Shown here: one piece after another, positions 1 through 8,520 of the stretch | Position numbering within the stretch: position 1 is the stretch's first letter | Layout: each line of letters begins with the position of its first letter | From: CAZOKZ01 sp964580585 | Lineage (GTDB): Bacteria; Sumerlaeota; Sumerlaeia; SLMS01; JAHLLQ01 | Direction: 5' to 3' | Length of the DNA stretch: 44,982 nucleotides | Assembly: GCA_964580585.1 (NCBI GenBank) | Contig: CAZOKZ010000037.1 | Location: forward strand, 1 to 44,982 | Notes under the pieces: model-generated | Seen by the model: the letters and a program-made list of their open reading frames with translations, nothing else | What the model was told of the DNA's origin: nothing | The model's database searches: none | Position numbers and translations under genes: made by a program

Positions 1-101
1 GCTGCGCCCTCGCGCGCGGCGGTTTCGGGAAAACGAGACGAATCGGGTGGACGCAAAGACCCTTGTGTTGGTAAGTGAAATATCCGTGAGAGGAAATAGC
101 G
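1..101. other. window edge; possible tail of an upstream gene
   Basis: One plus-strand frame is open from the window edge to a TGA at 76-78, giving about 25 residues rich in Arg, Gly and Ser. It could be the C-terminus of a gene that starts outside the window, but nothing recognisable is encoded and another frame is open for longer. A GAGAGG element at about 88-93 is a fair ribosome binding site for the gene at 102. Nothing else is seen here. Confidence 0.25.
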
Positions 102-683
102 ATGCTCTTGAGTGCGGAACAATTCGCCGACGTGTGGGGGCGTGACCGGTTGTGCCGGTTCGGCGGATCGGTGCGTCCTGGTTTTTCCGAAACAACGTGG
201 GAGTATCTGCGCGTGGGATTGCCGTGCGAGTTTTCCATTTTGTGTTGTCAAATCTCGTTTTGTGCACTCGAAAGTGATTTGATCCGGCTTGTCGATTTGG
301 ATTTCGGAAGTGAGCAAACTCCCTACGAGTTGGCGGATTATTGGATCATAGGCTTGGACGATTTCGATGTAAGTTACGCAGAAATTTGTATCGATAATGC
401 AACGGAAGAACTTTGGAGATTCGATGTTGAATTAGACCAAATGTTTATGCTGATCAACACATCGATGGCGCATTATGTTTCCTGCTTGATCGCATTGAAA
501 AACTGGGTTGAACGTTTGAAGGAAGATAACTCGAATTGGATGACGGAACTAAATCGCTTGGTGGCGGAATGGCAAGCGATCGACCCAGAGGTTTGGCAAG
601 TGGAGACGAATTACTGGGAGATGCTACGATCAGGTTTGGAAGATAGCGACTGCCAATCGCACCAGTTCAACATCGGGGAGTAA
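102..683 (+). CDS. SUKH-4-like immunity protein
   Basis: 193 residues, probably cytoplasmic, no signal peptide or membrane segment. The layout resembles the SUKH-4 branch of SMI1/KNR4 immunity proteins: an N-terminal segment with a G-x-P turn (VGLPCEFSILCC, about residues 38-49), a middle beta-rich acidic region, and a helix carrying an N-T-S motif followed by hydrophobic residues (MLINTSMAHYVSCLIALKNW, about 114-133), which is typical where a SUKH-4 protein ends its core. Such proteins neutralise secreted or contact-delivered nuclease and deaminase toxins, usually encoded just upstream. The presumed upstream neighbour lies outside the window, so no partner toxin can be named. The ATG has a GAGAGG site at good distance. 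The gene is AT-richer than the operon that follows, which fits horizontal exchange. Assignment is by pattern only. Confidence 0.55.
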   Translation: MLLSAEQFADVWGRDRLCRFGGSVRPGFSETTWEYLRVGLPCEFSILCCQISFCALESDLIRLVDLDFGSEQTPYELADYWIIGLDDFDVSYAEICIDNATEELWRFDVELDQMFMLINTSMAHYVSCLIALKNWVERLKEDNSNWMTELNRLVAEWQAIDPEVWQVETNYWEMLRSGLEDSDCQSHQFNIGE

Positions 684-690
684 CGGACGA

Positions 691-1272
691 TCACTCCCCG
701 TTCAATTTCACCGGCAACCCCGTCCTCGCATTTCGCAGCAATTCCGCCAGCACCCCGGCGATGTTCCACGCGTCGTCGGCGCCGCGATGGTGGGTGCCTT
801 CCAGCGGGCGGCCGAGAATTTCGCACGCGGTGTCCATGCCCGTTTCGTGCACGTGCCCCATGGCGAGGCCGAAGAGCGACTTTACGTTCAGATGCGTGCG
901 CCCGAACGGATACGGCGCATCGTAAAGCGCGCAATTGCGTTCAAACTGACGGCGATCGTAATCGCCCCAACTTGCCCACGCGCGGTCGCGGGATTTGTAC
1001 TCGCGACGCAACACCTGCAGGGCTTCGGGAAACGACATCGCGTCGGCGAAATCCTCGGAGCGAAGCGTTGTGAGTTCCGTGCAGAAATCGCTGATCGTTG
1101 ATTTTTCGGGCCGCACCAGGATGCTGCGTTTTTCCATGCGCTCAAGCGTGCGCGTATCGAGTATGCACAAGCCGATTTCAATGATTTCGCTCGTTTGGCC
1201 TTCGGGAGGAGCGCCTTCCCAACAAGTCGATTCCACGTCGATGACGAGAATTGGATTCAGAAAAGTTGCCAT
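691..1272 (-). CDS. DEDDh 3'-5' exonuclease (RNase T / DnaQ-like)
   Basis: 193 residues from the ATG at 1272. An alternative upstream start at 1305 would overlap the preceding gene and adds residues unlike the family. The protein opens directly with the Exo I motif (PILVIDVESTCW, Asp12 and Glu14 as metal ligands), continues with an IIEIG strand, a WGDYDRRQF segment that fits the Exo II region, and ends with HHRGADDAWNIA, which supplies the His and Asp of the DEDDh Exo III motif. These enzymes remove nucleotides from 3' ends of DNA or RNA with two metal ions; the domain-only size matches the ERI1/KapD-like exonucleases rather than a polymerase subunit. It is the last gene of the minus-strand run, 11 bp after the potassium channel gene. 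The substrate cannot be told from sequence. Confidence 0.85.
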   Translation of the reverse strand: MATFLNPILVIDVESTCWEGAPPEGQTSEIIEIGLCILDTRTLERMEKRSILVRPEKSTISDFCTELTTLRSEDFADAMSFPEALQVLRREYKSRDRAWASWGDYDRRQFERNCALYDAPYPFGRTHLNVKSLFGLAMGHVHETGMDTACEILGRPLEGTHHRGADDAWNIAGVLAELLRNARTGLPVKLNGE

Positions 1273-1283
1273 GATTAACTTGT

Positions 1284-2075
1284 TCAGTGCAGTTTTTTCC
1301 CGCAATGCGGGCAGATGTGCCGTTCTTGGTTCTTCTTCTGTATTGCTTCAACAAATCCTGCTCCTAAAATCCCCGTCGGCAAGGCAAACATTCCAATCCC
1401 AAGAACAGCGATGATACTTGCACAGAATTTCCCCATAATGGTCACAGGGTAAATATCTCCATATCCCACTGTTGTAAGTGTTGCCACCGACCACCACATT
1501 GTCGCCGGGATACTGGAGAAAGTATCCGGTTGGGCCGCATTTTCACAGTAATAGAGTAGGCTGGAGGAAACAACAAGCAATAGCCCCATCATGACGGACG
1601 TGAGAATGAGTTCTTCTTTCTTCGATTGAAGAACGTGCTTGATGAGATTTAACGACGAATAATATCGCCCGATCTTTGCAATGCGAAGGATTCGCAGGAG
1701 TCGGAGGACTCGAAGCGCACGGAGATCGATCCCGAGAAACGGGAGATAGAACGGCAGGATTGCCAGCAGGTCGATAATCGACATGGGCATCAGCCCGAGT
1801 CGAATCCTCCCTCGAATGCGACCGTGAAACTGTGGATCAATTGTACACGACCACATCCGGGCAAGATATTCCACGGTGAAGATGGCAACGGAGAAAATCT
1901 CAAACACATCCAGAAACGCACCAAAGTGTTCCTGGACGGTCTGAACCGAGCCGATAATCACGGCAAATACATTCAGAAAAATCAGCGTCAGAATGAAAAT
2001 GTCGAAAACGCGACTTGTTCGGTCTCCCGCTTTCGCCACTTCGACAATTTCCCATGTTCGCTTGCGGTTGTTCAT
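1284..2075 (-). CDS. voltage-gated potassium channel (Kch/Kv-like)
   Basis: 263 residues, inner membrane, six transmembrane helices. The S4 voltage sensor is a run of Arg every third residue (LRALRVLRLLRILRIAK, about 119-135), followed by S5, a pore helix (ATMWWSVATL) and the K+ selectivity filter TTVGYGD at about 201-207, then S6. All key features of an ion_trans-family K+ channel are intact, so it should pass K+ in response to membrane potential. Unusually, the C-terminus ends in a small putative zinc knuckle (H-x-C-x2-C-x4-H in the last 12 residues) instead of a RCK or cyclic-nucleotide domain. GGAGG about 10 nt upstream supports the ATG at 2075. It lies 21 bp after the CYTH gene and 11 bp before the exonuclease gene. 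Confidence 0.92.
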   Translation of the reverse strand: MNNRKRTWEIVEVAKAGDRTSRVFDIFILTLIFLNVFAVIIGSVQTVQEHFGAFLDVFEIFSVAIFTVEYLARMWSCTIDPQFHGRIRGRIRLGLMPMSIIDLLAILPFYLPFLGIDLRALRVLRLLRILRIAKIGRYYSSLNLIKHVLQSKKEELILTSVMMGLLLVVSSSLLYYCENAAQPDTFSSIPATMWWSVATLTTVGYGDIYPVTIMGKFCASIIAVLGIGMFALPTGILGAGFVEAIQKKNQERHICPHCGKKLH

Positions 2076-2096
2076 GCGGAATTAACCTCCGTTTCC

Positions 2097-2588
2097 TCAC
2101 CCAACCACTAAATTCGGGCAATCCGTCGGCATTCCATGTTCCGCCAATTGGCGATTCGTAAATCGAGCGTCGTGCGAGACGTCGAGCCATTCCCAGCCTT
2201 CGGGTGGGGACGGAGCCGTTCCGGCTTCTTTGACTTCGAGTTCCGCCAGCACTAAACCAGCAAGCCTTCCCTCGAAAACGTCCAACTCGATGCCGCCCGT
2301 CAAATGATACCGCGTTTTCAATAAACGCCATGGCGCGAGCGCGATCAGTTGCTCGGCGTCGGGGACGGGTATTTCATACTCGAATTCCAGGCGTCGCGCC
2401 GGGCTGCCGGGCGTGGCTCCGTCCCCAGCTTGCGCTTTGATGGTCAGGAACGCGCGCGTGCCTTTCGTTCGCACGCGCACCACCGGTTCGCCCTCGCTCA
2501 GGTACGCCTGATGAATTGCCAAACCACCCGATGCGGGAACGGCGGGCAGGCGCATTACCAGAAATTTCCACTCAATTTCCATTCCCAT
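2097..2588 (-). CDS. CYTH domain protein (triphosphate tunnel fold)
   Basis: 163 residues, a single CYTH domain. The N-terminus carries the diagnostic ExExK signature (MGMEIEWKFLV, Glu4, Glu6, Lys8), followed by the expected pattern of alternating charged residues on beta strands: VRVRTKGTRAFLTIKA, LEFEYEIP, KTRYHL, ELDVFEGRLAGLVLAELE. The pattern fits the small bacterial YgiF/NE1496-type CYTH proteins, which bind inorganic triphosphate or nucleoside triphosphates in the tunnel; tripolyphosphatase activity is known for related stand-alone proteins, adenylate cyclase for others. The gene starts 17 bp inside the 3' end of the O-antigen-ligase-like gene, with GAGGA 8 nt before the ATG, so translation is probably coupled. 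Two copies of the repeated GGGGACGGAGCC motif lie inside this gene in opposite orientation (2206 and 2415). Confidence 0.85.
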   Translation of the reverse strand: MGMEIEWKFLVMRLPAVPASGGLAIHQAYLSEGEPVVRVRTKGTRAFLTIKAQAGDGATPGSPARRLEFEYEIPVPDAEQLIALAPWRLLKTRYHLTGGIELDVFEGRLAGLVLAELEVKEAGTAPSPPEGWEWLDVSHDARFTNRQLAEHGMPTDCPNLVVG

Positions 2589-4230
2589 GGGCGGGTTCCT
2601 CGCGTGGGGGAATCATCTTGATTTGCATCTCGTTCAGTCGATTTTGTACGGCGGGCTCGATGGGTCCATAGGCGCGGTTCACATCGTCGAGAAAATGAAT
2701 CGCCTCGCCGCGTTTGCCTTGTTCGACTTTGAGTCGCACGACCCACAGTTGAAAAATGGGCGACCACGGATTGCGGCGATGGGCTTCGAGCGCCATGCGT
2801 TCGCCCTCGGCGAGACTCTTTTTTTCGTTCAACCGCACGGCATCGACCAATGCGCGTTCATCATGGGGGGCGCAATCGAGCCATGCCTCGACCACGGGCT
2901 CGAGTTTACGCACCGGATCGGAATATTGCGCGATTTCACCGGAACGACGCCGGATCAACCACGATTGCTCGCGGTAAGGAATGCTCCAATGGGCCAGCAA
3001 TGCTTTTGTTGCCAGGTTTTCGTCGGGATTTTGACGTTGGAAATGAATTCGTGTGATGGGAAATATCAACGCGGTCATCAGCAACGCGCAAACCGTTGCC
3101 GTCCACCACTCCCATGCAAACGGTGGCAATGTCTCCGTCCCCATTTTGTTTCCGTTCCCCGCGATTTCCCGCTGTCCCAACGCGCTGGGCAGAATGAATG
3201 CCAGCACCGCAACGATTAGCATGGTTTCTTCGCGTGCCGTTAGCAGTGCGGCAATCCAGAAGCCCGCCGTCCCCAATGCGATCAGTCGTCGTTTTTTCCA
3301 GGGACGTCGTTGCACCGTGGAAAAAAAGTGACCGATCCCGCCGACGATCATTGCCAGCATTGAAAGGACGCCGATTTCACTCAATAGTTGCAAAATTACG
3401 CGGGGACGGAAGGAAGCCAGGCGCGGGTGACGTTCGGTGAATTCCAAGAGCACGCGATCAATCGAGCCGCTGCCCCAACCGCCCAGCGGATGAACGAGCC
3501 AGGCGTTGAGTGCTGCGCTATCGTCTGCGGACGCCAGAAAGGCTTGCGGCAGATGGTATTCTTGAAAAGTCAACGTGCAAACCAACAGAACGAACCAGCC
3601 AATGCCGGCTAATAGTGGGGGAGACTCCGCGATTTTCTCACTTACCGTTTGCGAGCCAATGACGATCACGGTCGTCCAGATTCCCGTGACGATCCACCAG
3701 GGGATTTCCTGTGTTGCGGTTGTCTGGTAACTTGCTAAAAGGCGCAACACGGCGATGCCGATCAATACCACGATGGCAAAGGGTTTCGTTTGCTGGCGCA
3801 GCGACCATCCAAGCACGCCTGCTCCGAGGACGAATAGCCAATTCGGTAACGAAAGCAACGCGGCTTCTTTCTCCGGGGTCAGGCCCCATGCCATGATCAA
3901 TGGCCAGACGAGTCCCATGCAAAGCAGTGCCAGGAACCAACTTGCAGGTTTGCTCAAAATGTCCAATCGTCGCGGGGGCCCCATGACGAGTAACGCGCCA
4001 AATAAAAGCAGCAAGGGAATCGCGCCGGGGCGGTCGATCGCCAACGGAGTGGGATCGAACAGACCAAACGCCGCGCAGGTCATCCCCACAGCGGCCAGAC
4101 AGCGGTAGAAAGTTTTTGAACGACGCGGTATGTTTTCCGATGGTGGCGTTTGAGCATCATTCGCCGCGGTGCTTTTGGCTTCGGCGGCGTTCATGGCCTG
4201 GACTTCACGAATGTAATTTGAATCGGACAT
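2572..4230 (-). CDS. O-antigen-ligase-like membrane protein with helical C-terminal domain
   Basis: 552 residues, polytopic inner-membrane protein. A cytoplasmic Pro/Ala-rich N-terminus is followed by about ten hydrophobic segments between residues 45 and 390. The centre holds HPLGGWGSGSIDRVLLEF, a large loop, then PRVILQLLSEIGVLSML, which mirrors the 'NP..G.G.G / H...L..L.E.G' pattern of the Wzy_C family (O-antigen ligase WaaL and polymerase-like proteins). The C-terminal 140 residues are soluble and alpha-helical, rich in W/R-x-N-P turns like TPR repeats. By family it would transfer or polymerise a lipid-linked glycan at the periplasmic face, but the conserved ligase His and Arg cannot be assigned safely. 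It overlaps the CYTH gene by 17 bp and follows the coiled-coil gene by 19 bp. Two GGGGACGGA motif copies lie inside. Confidence 0.6.
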   Translation of the reverse strand: MSDSNYIREVQAMNAAEAKSTAANDAQTPPSENIPRRSKTFYRCLAAVGMTCAAFGLFDPTPLAIDRPGAIPLLLLFGALLVMGPPRRLDILSKPASWFLALLCMGLVWPLIMAWGLTPEKEAALLSLPNWLFVLGAGVLGWSLRQQTKPFAIVVLIGIAVLRLLASYQTTATQEIPWWIVTGIWTTVIVIGSQTVSEKIAESPPLLAGIGWFVLLVCTLTFQEYHLPQAFLASADDSAALNAWLVHPLGGWGSGSIDRVLLEFTERHPRLASFRPRVILQLLSEIGVLSMLAMIVGGIGHFFSTVQRRPWKKRRLIALGTAGFWIAALLTAREETMLIVAVLAFILPSALGQREIAGNGNKMGTETLPPFAWEWWTATVCALLMTALIFPITRIHFQRQNPDENLATKALLAHWSIPYREQSWLIRRRSGEIAQYSDPVRKLEPVVEAWLDCAPHDERALVDAVRLNEKKSLAEGERMALEAHRRNPWSPIFQLWVVRLKVEQGKRGEAIHFLDDVNRAYGPIEPAVQNRLNEMQIKMIPPREEPAHGNGN

Positions 4231-4249
4231 GGACGCCGTCGTGATGAGG

Positions 4250-5173
4250 TTATTGGTAGGCGGTTGCCCGCAATTCTTCTTTCAAACGAATGTAGGAATC
4301 GACTCGTTCGAGCGCTTCCTCAAGCGAAAGTAACTGCCGACGATAATTCAACCGGTTATCGTCTTTTGCGAAATCCACCAGGTTATCCCCGATGACTTCG
4401 ATGCGCATGGCCGCGTGGCAAAATCCCGGACGCGAAAGTGCGGGGAATTCACCTTGGCGCTTAAGGAGCGCGCGTCCGATTTCAGCCACTTCGCGCCCGA
4501 GTCGTTCGTGCTCGGCTGTCAGGCGCTTCCAGCTCGTTTTTTGCATGGTTGAGCGGCGGTCTTCGATGGCGTGGCGTAATTCGTCGGCGTTGAGCAACAC
4601 CAGTCCGATGCGAAGATCGGGCGCCGGATTCGTCAACTCGCCCCAATCGTCGGGGACGGAGAGAAATCCGGCTGTCTCACGCCGACCGGCCAACCGATCT
4701 GCCTCCAAAGAGAGCTCTTCGATTCGGGCGACGGTTTCTTCGACGAGGCGCAAAGTCGAGGTGATTTGCTCATCGGTTCCACGGTCGTAATCGCCCGCCA
4801 GCAGATCCAGCAATCGATCCAGCCGGGCGCGTGTAGCTTCGATTTCTTTCGCGTTTTCATGTGCCAGACGCTCGGCCAATTGATCGTAAAGCGAAAGGTC
4901 TTCCTGGAAGTTTTCCAGTGCTTTGGTGAGCTCCAGTCCCGCGCCTCCCACGCGCACACTGGCGCGCAGGTGTACCACGTGAGAATTCAGGCGCAGTCGA
5001 ACGGCTTGCCAAGTGGTTGTGGTGACTTTGTCGGCTGTGAGAACCTCGTCGCCGATTGTATTCGATTGCGCGAAAGTGGGCAATGCGGTCATGAGAAACA
5101 GCACTGTTCCCAAGATCGTCCAGAGGGACGATGCAAACCGGCGAAGCGAACAGGTGGCGGAAAAACGTCTCAC
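4250..5173 (-). CDS. secreted coiled-coil protein of unknown function
   Basis: 307 residues with an N-terminal signal peptide (Arg-rich start, hydrophobic core WTILGTVLFLMTALP, cleavage likely after TFA-Q near residue 36). The mature protein is predicted mostly alpha-helical and coiled-coil, with acidic/Arg heptads at about 80-180 (e.g. EEALERVDSYIRLKEELR near the end). No catalytic motif is visible and no family is recognised. The start is GTG at 5173, and the first codon overlaps the upstream stop as GTGA, so translation depends on the propeller/TPR lipoprotein gene; the two products probably act together in the periplasm. It precedes the O-antigen-ligase-like gene by 19 bp. Confidence 0.7.
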   Translation of the reverse strand: MRRFSATCSLRRFASSLWTILGTVLFLMTALPTFAQSNTIGDEVLTADKVTTTTWQAVRLRLNSHVVHLRASVRVGGAGLELTKALENFQEDLSLYDQLAERLAHENAKEIEATRARLDRLLDLLAGDYDRGTDEQITSTLRLVEETVARIEELSLEADRLAGRRETAGFLSVPDDWGELTNPAPDLRIGLVLLNADELRHAIEDRRSTMQKTSWKRLTAEHERLGREVAEIGRALLKRQGEFPALSRPGFCHAAMRIEVIGDNLVDFAKDDNRLNYRRQLLSLEEALERVDSYIRLKEELRATAYQ

Positions 5174-7344
5174 TGTTTTGGCTCCGGCTGACGTAATTCC
5201 GCGATCAAATCCAACTGCAATTTAATGACATCGTCGAATTCGTTGATTGCATCCAATTCCAACACACGCCGGAACCGGGATTCGGCCTCGTTCAGTTGCA
5301 TGGCATCTAAGTATCCCACTGCGCATTCGTACTTCACGTTCGGGTCTTCGGGGGCGATTTGTTCTGCGCGCCGGTAGAGTTCCAGCGCCCGTTCATGGGC
5401 AGGCGATTGTTGCACCACCCGGGCGGCGCGAATCAAGGCCATCGGGTTGTAAGCGTTGCTTTCCGCCAGATTCAACGCGGCTAAAAACGCGATGCCCTCT
5501 GCATTGTTGTTCGCGCCGAATGCCATTGCCATCTGGTTGGCGATATCGTTGTCGGGCGCATGAGTAACGATATGAGCGAAATTTTCCGTATTGAAATCCA
5601 CGTCGCCGGAGATGCCCGCCCGTTCGAGTTCCGAAATCAAAAACGCGTCGATGGTAGGTTGACGATAATTTTCCACCAGAATAATTGGACGTTCCCAGCG
5701 CGTCAGAACCTCGTGTGCGGTATCATCGAGCCGCAACCGTCCAGCCAATCGTTCCCGCGCTATGTAAAACACGCCATGGAAGGTGTACAGCATGTCGTCG
5801 CTGGCGGACACGTCTTGCAAATCCTGGCTCAATTCACCGGAACTGGTAGAAAGCAACCATTGAACGCCGGGTTTTTGAATAAGAACGTTGCCGTACAACC
5901 CCGCTATTGCCACGATCATGGCGGGTTCTTCATCCCATAGTCCGTCAGCTTCGGCCAGGTAATCGTCGATAATTCCCAGAGTCGAAAAATCGTGCGGTAA
6001 CGTGATTTTCAGTCGGCGTTGCATCGAATCGCGCAACGCATTGTCCATCGTTTGGAGCAGCGAAATCTCTGGCCATGGTTTCGTATTGTCAAATGCCTCG
6101 CTCGCGGTTTCCTCTTCGAATGCCGAACGAACGTCATGGGCAATGTCCCGGGCGTTTTTGGCGAAGACAGCTTGTTGCAACGTCGCCGCAGTTGTATCCT
6201 CGTGCAGCAACCGGTCGGGCGTTGTTGTTATGACGACTCCGTCCCCTTCGCGTAAAAATACAAACGCCAGTCGTTCGCCGTCGGGCGATGCCGCCACGTT
6301 GTATGTCGGTTCTGCCGTGATGGCGCGTGCGGAATATGCGTCGTCATCAAGCGCTGTCCATGCGCGTGTCGTTCTCATCACGAAGCCATCGACTCGCCGA
6401 GGGGCGCGTAAAAAATACAAACGGCCTTTGCCGGAGGCCGATGGGGAAAAATCCACCCAGTCGTCTTTGCGTGTCAGATACGAATCCACGTGAAATTCGT
6501 TGTCCAACCGCAGCAGGGGAGCGGGATCGGGCAATATTTTGTGATCCGATATGTTGTGACCCCAAACGATTCCGAGCGATGGGAGCGTGCGAATGTCGGC
6601 GAGCACTTTTCCGGCAACGAGCGGTTCGGGCTTTAACGTCTCGAACGGTACACGGTCCACATCCCACTTGATGCGTACCACATCCGAGGCATCGAAACTG
6701 AGTTGCTCGCGTAACAACCACAATGCATCACCGCTGGGGGAAAATTGCAGTAATCCCTGGAGATCGCTTTGGTTCAAATTGTAGGTGACCGTTGCCCCTG
6801 GCCAGGAAAGGATCTGTTTTTCTTCCGGACCCGCCACCAGCAACTGCGATCCGTCAGGATTCCATTGTAACACGCTGGCTTGATGCGAAGAAAGCATCGA
6901 TTGCGAGCCATCCGGTTTCAGAATCTTAACTCCGTCCCCATTGGAAAGTATTACCGTTCCTTCATTGTCCACAACGAACGCGTTGGGAATTTGTTCCTTG
7001 GGAAATCGGTCGAGTTCAACGCCCGGTGTGCGCGCGAACATCTCTGTGGGAGGGGTCCATCGTCCCGGTTCATCATCGAGAAGGGTCGGTTTGCGAACGA
7101 AATGCTCCAGTGTCGTTCCATCATCCAGGGCAATGGATTCCGACACCGTTTCGTCCGACGAGCGAAGCAAAATTCTGTCGATGCGCTGGGTAATCCGCTG
7201 TTCGACTGTTTCGTTTGAAAACGAATCCGACGCCGGGTTCGATTGAGATGAATCCGAACACCCCGTGCCGATGAAAGCCGCAACCGCGATGCAAAAAATG
7301 GTGTTGGCTTTTGCTTTGAATGGTTGCCAATCAGATGAAGTCAC
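5170..7344 (-). CDS. lipoprotein with beta-propeller and TPR regions
   Basis: 724 residues. A hydrophobic N-terminus ends in a lipobox-like G-T-G-C (Cys29), so a lipid-anchored periplasmic protein is likely. Residues about 85-400 contain repeated blades of the type WNPDGSQLLVAG, FSPSGDALWLLR, ASPDGERLAFVF, as in WD40/TolB-like propellers. A middle part of unclear fold follows, and the C-terminal 130 residues hold TPR-like units (ALELYRRAEQIAPEDPN and AESRFRRVLELDAINEF). No enzyme motif is seen; it is probably a scaffold or sensor. Start codon is GTG, forming a GTGA overlap with the stop of the MoxR gene; its own stop forms another GTGA overlap with the next gene. Together with the MoxR ATPase and the coiled-coil protein it makes a coupled three-gene unit. 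Two CTCCGTCCCC motif copies lie inside (6237, 6930). Confidence 0.75.
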   Translation of the reverse strand: MTSSDWQPFKAKANTIFCIAVAAFIGTGCSDSSQSNPASDSFSNETVEQRITQRIDRILLRSSDETVSESIALDDGTTLEHFVRKPTLLDDEPGRWTPPTEMFARTPGVELDRFPKEQIPNAFVVDNEGTVILSNGDGVKILKPDGSQSMLSSHQASVLQWNPDGSQLLVAGPEEKQILSWPGATVTYNLNQSDLQGLLQFSPSGDALWLLREQLSFDASDVVRIKWDVDRVPFETLKPEPLVAGKVLADIRTLPSLGIVWGHNISDHKILPDPAPLLRLDNEFHVDSYLTRKDDWVDFSPSASGKGRLYFLRAPRRVDGFVMRTTRAWTALDDDAYSARAITAEPTYNVAASPDGERLAFVFLREGDGVVITTTPDRLLHEDTTAATLQQAVFAKNARDIAHDVRSAFEEETASEAFDNTKPWPEISLLQTMDNALRDSMQRRLKITLPHDFSTLGIIDDYLAEADGLWDEEPAMIVAIAGLYGNVLIQKPGVQWLLSTSSGELSQDLQDVSASDDMLYTFHGVFYIARERLAGRLRLDDTAHEVLTRWERPIILVENYRQPTIDAFLISELERAGISGDVDFNTENFAHIVTHAPDNDIANQMAMAFGANNNAEGIAFLAALNLAESNAYNPMALIRAARVVQQSPAHERALELYRRAEQIAPEDPNVKYECAVGYLDAMQLNEAESRFRRVLELDAINEFDDVIKLQLDLIAELRQPEPKQ

Positions 7345-8285
7345 CGGTCGTCAGGGTCCTCGTCGTCGTCGCCAAAACCATCGGCGAATTCCTCGTCGTC
7401 ATCCGGCCAATCTTCTTCGGATATCTCGCGTATTGCCCCTCGCATGCGGTCCGACGGAACACCTGCATCCAGAAATTCCATCCCCTCCGTTCCCAGCACC
7501 GCTTCAATGGATTCCGCTAAAAATCCTTCGGGGTTCTTGTCCTTCATCTTGCCCATTTTCAACGCATACTTCATGATATTGATGCCATCGCGGCTGCTGA
7601 AGGGCAGATTGACCGAATGCGCTTTCTGCAAAAAATCAGCCACATAAGTCACCAATTGTTCCGTCGCAAAAGGAACATTGAAGTTCAAAATTTTGATCTC
7701 TTCATCGCGGCTTGGGAACGTGACTTCGATTTGGGGCTGCAGACGCGATTGAATGTACTCGGGAATTTCGTAGGTGGACGCATCGTCATTCATCGTCACA
7801 CAAATGCGGAAATCGCGATGCGCCTTGATTTTCACCCCTGCGACCACGGATTCGGCATATCGGCGCATATCCAGCAGCGGCGCCAACGACGCCCAGGACT
7901 TTTCGCTCATCCGGTTGCCTTCGTCCAAAATGCACACCCCGCCACGCACCATCGCTGTTACCAACGGCGATGCGTGATAGGCAATTTTACCTTCGCCGGC
8001 GATCACGGGCGTGATCAGCAAATCCTCGGGGCGCGTATCCATGGTGCACTGCATAATGTACACCTCACGGTCCTGTTCGCGCGCCACGCTGTAAGCCAAT
8101 GTCGTTTTTCCCACGCCCGGCTTGCCCAGCAATCGCGGGTTCATCGGTAAATCTTCCGGCACGACGATGCTCCACGCCGCGACCAATTGCTCGCGGATGC
8201 GCTCGTTACCGATCCACTGCGTAGGGACCTCATCCGGGTGGGCCAGATGCAGTTCGACGTTTTCCAGTACCAAAGTTTCGGACAT
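7341..8285 (-). CDS. MoxR-like AAA+ ATPase
   Basis: 314 residues, cytoplasmic. Walker A GKPGVGKTT at 54-62, Walker B GGVCILDEGNRM at 116-126, sensor 1 ICVTMNDD near 160, and SRLQPQIEVTFPSRDEE just after, which fits the Arg-finger/sensor 2 part of the MoxR group. These ATPases act as chaperones, most often inserting metal or activating a von Willebrand factor A protein. No vWA or DUF58 gene is next to it; its coupled neighbour is a propeller/TPR lipoprotein instead. The last 30 residues are almost all Asp/Glu, an unusual acidic tail. A 6-1-6 inverted repeat (GAGTCT-C-AGACTC, 8290-8302) lies directly before the start codon and could affect initiation or bind a regulator. First gene of the minus-strand run. 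Confidence 0.88.
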   Translation of the reverse strand: MSETLVLENVELHLAHPDEVPTQWIGNERIREQLVAAWSIVVPEDLPMNPRLLGKPGVGKTTLAYSVAREQDREVYIMQCTMDTRPEDLLITPVIAGEGKIAYHASPLVTAMVRGGVCILDEGNRMSEKSWASLAPLLDMRRYAESVVAGVKIKAHRDFRICVTMNDDASTYEIPEYIQSRLQPQIEVTFPSRDEEIKILNFNVPFATEQLVTYVADFLQKAHSVNLPFSSRDGINIMKYALKMGKMKDKNPEGFLAESIEAVLGTEGMEFLDAGVPSDRMRGAIREISEEDWPDDDEEFADGFGDDDEDPDDR

Positions 8286-8520
8286 GTTTGAGTCTCAGAC
8301 TCGCTCCTTCGGATGTTGACCGGCATTCTCGCTTGCGAGGGGTGGGCAACGTCAATTCCCGTATCGCATTCGGACCGCGAAAACCGAGATCGCCGAACCA
8401 ACAAGACGAAAGCCAATGTAAGGTATATCGCAACCGCGCGGTGCGGCCCAATTCTTGTTTGTCTCCTTCAAGCGTTGAACAGGCGTATGGAATATTCCTT
8501 AGACCCCGAAGGAGATGACA

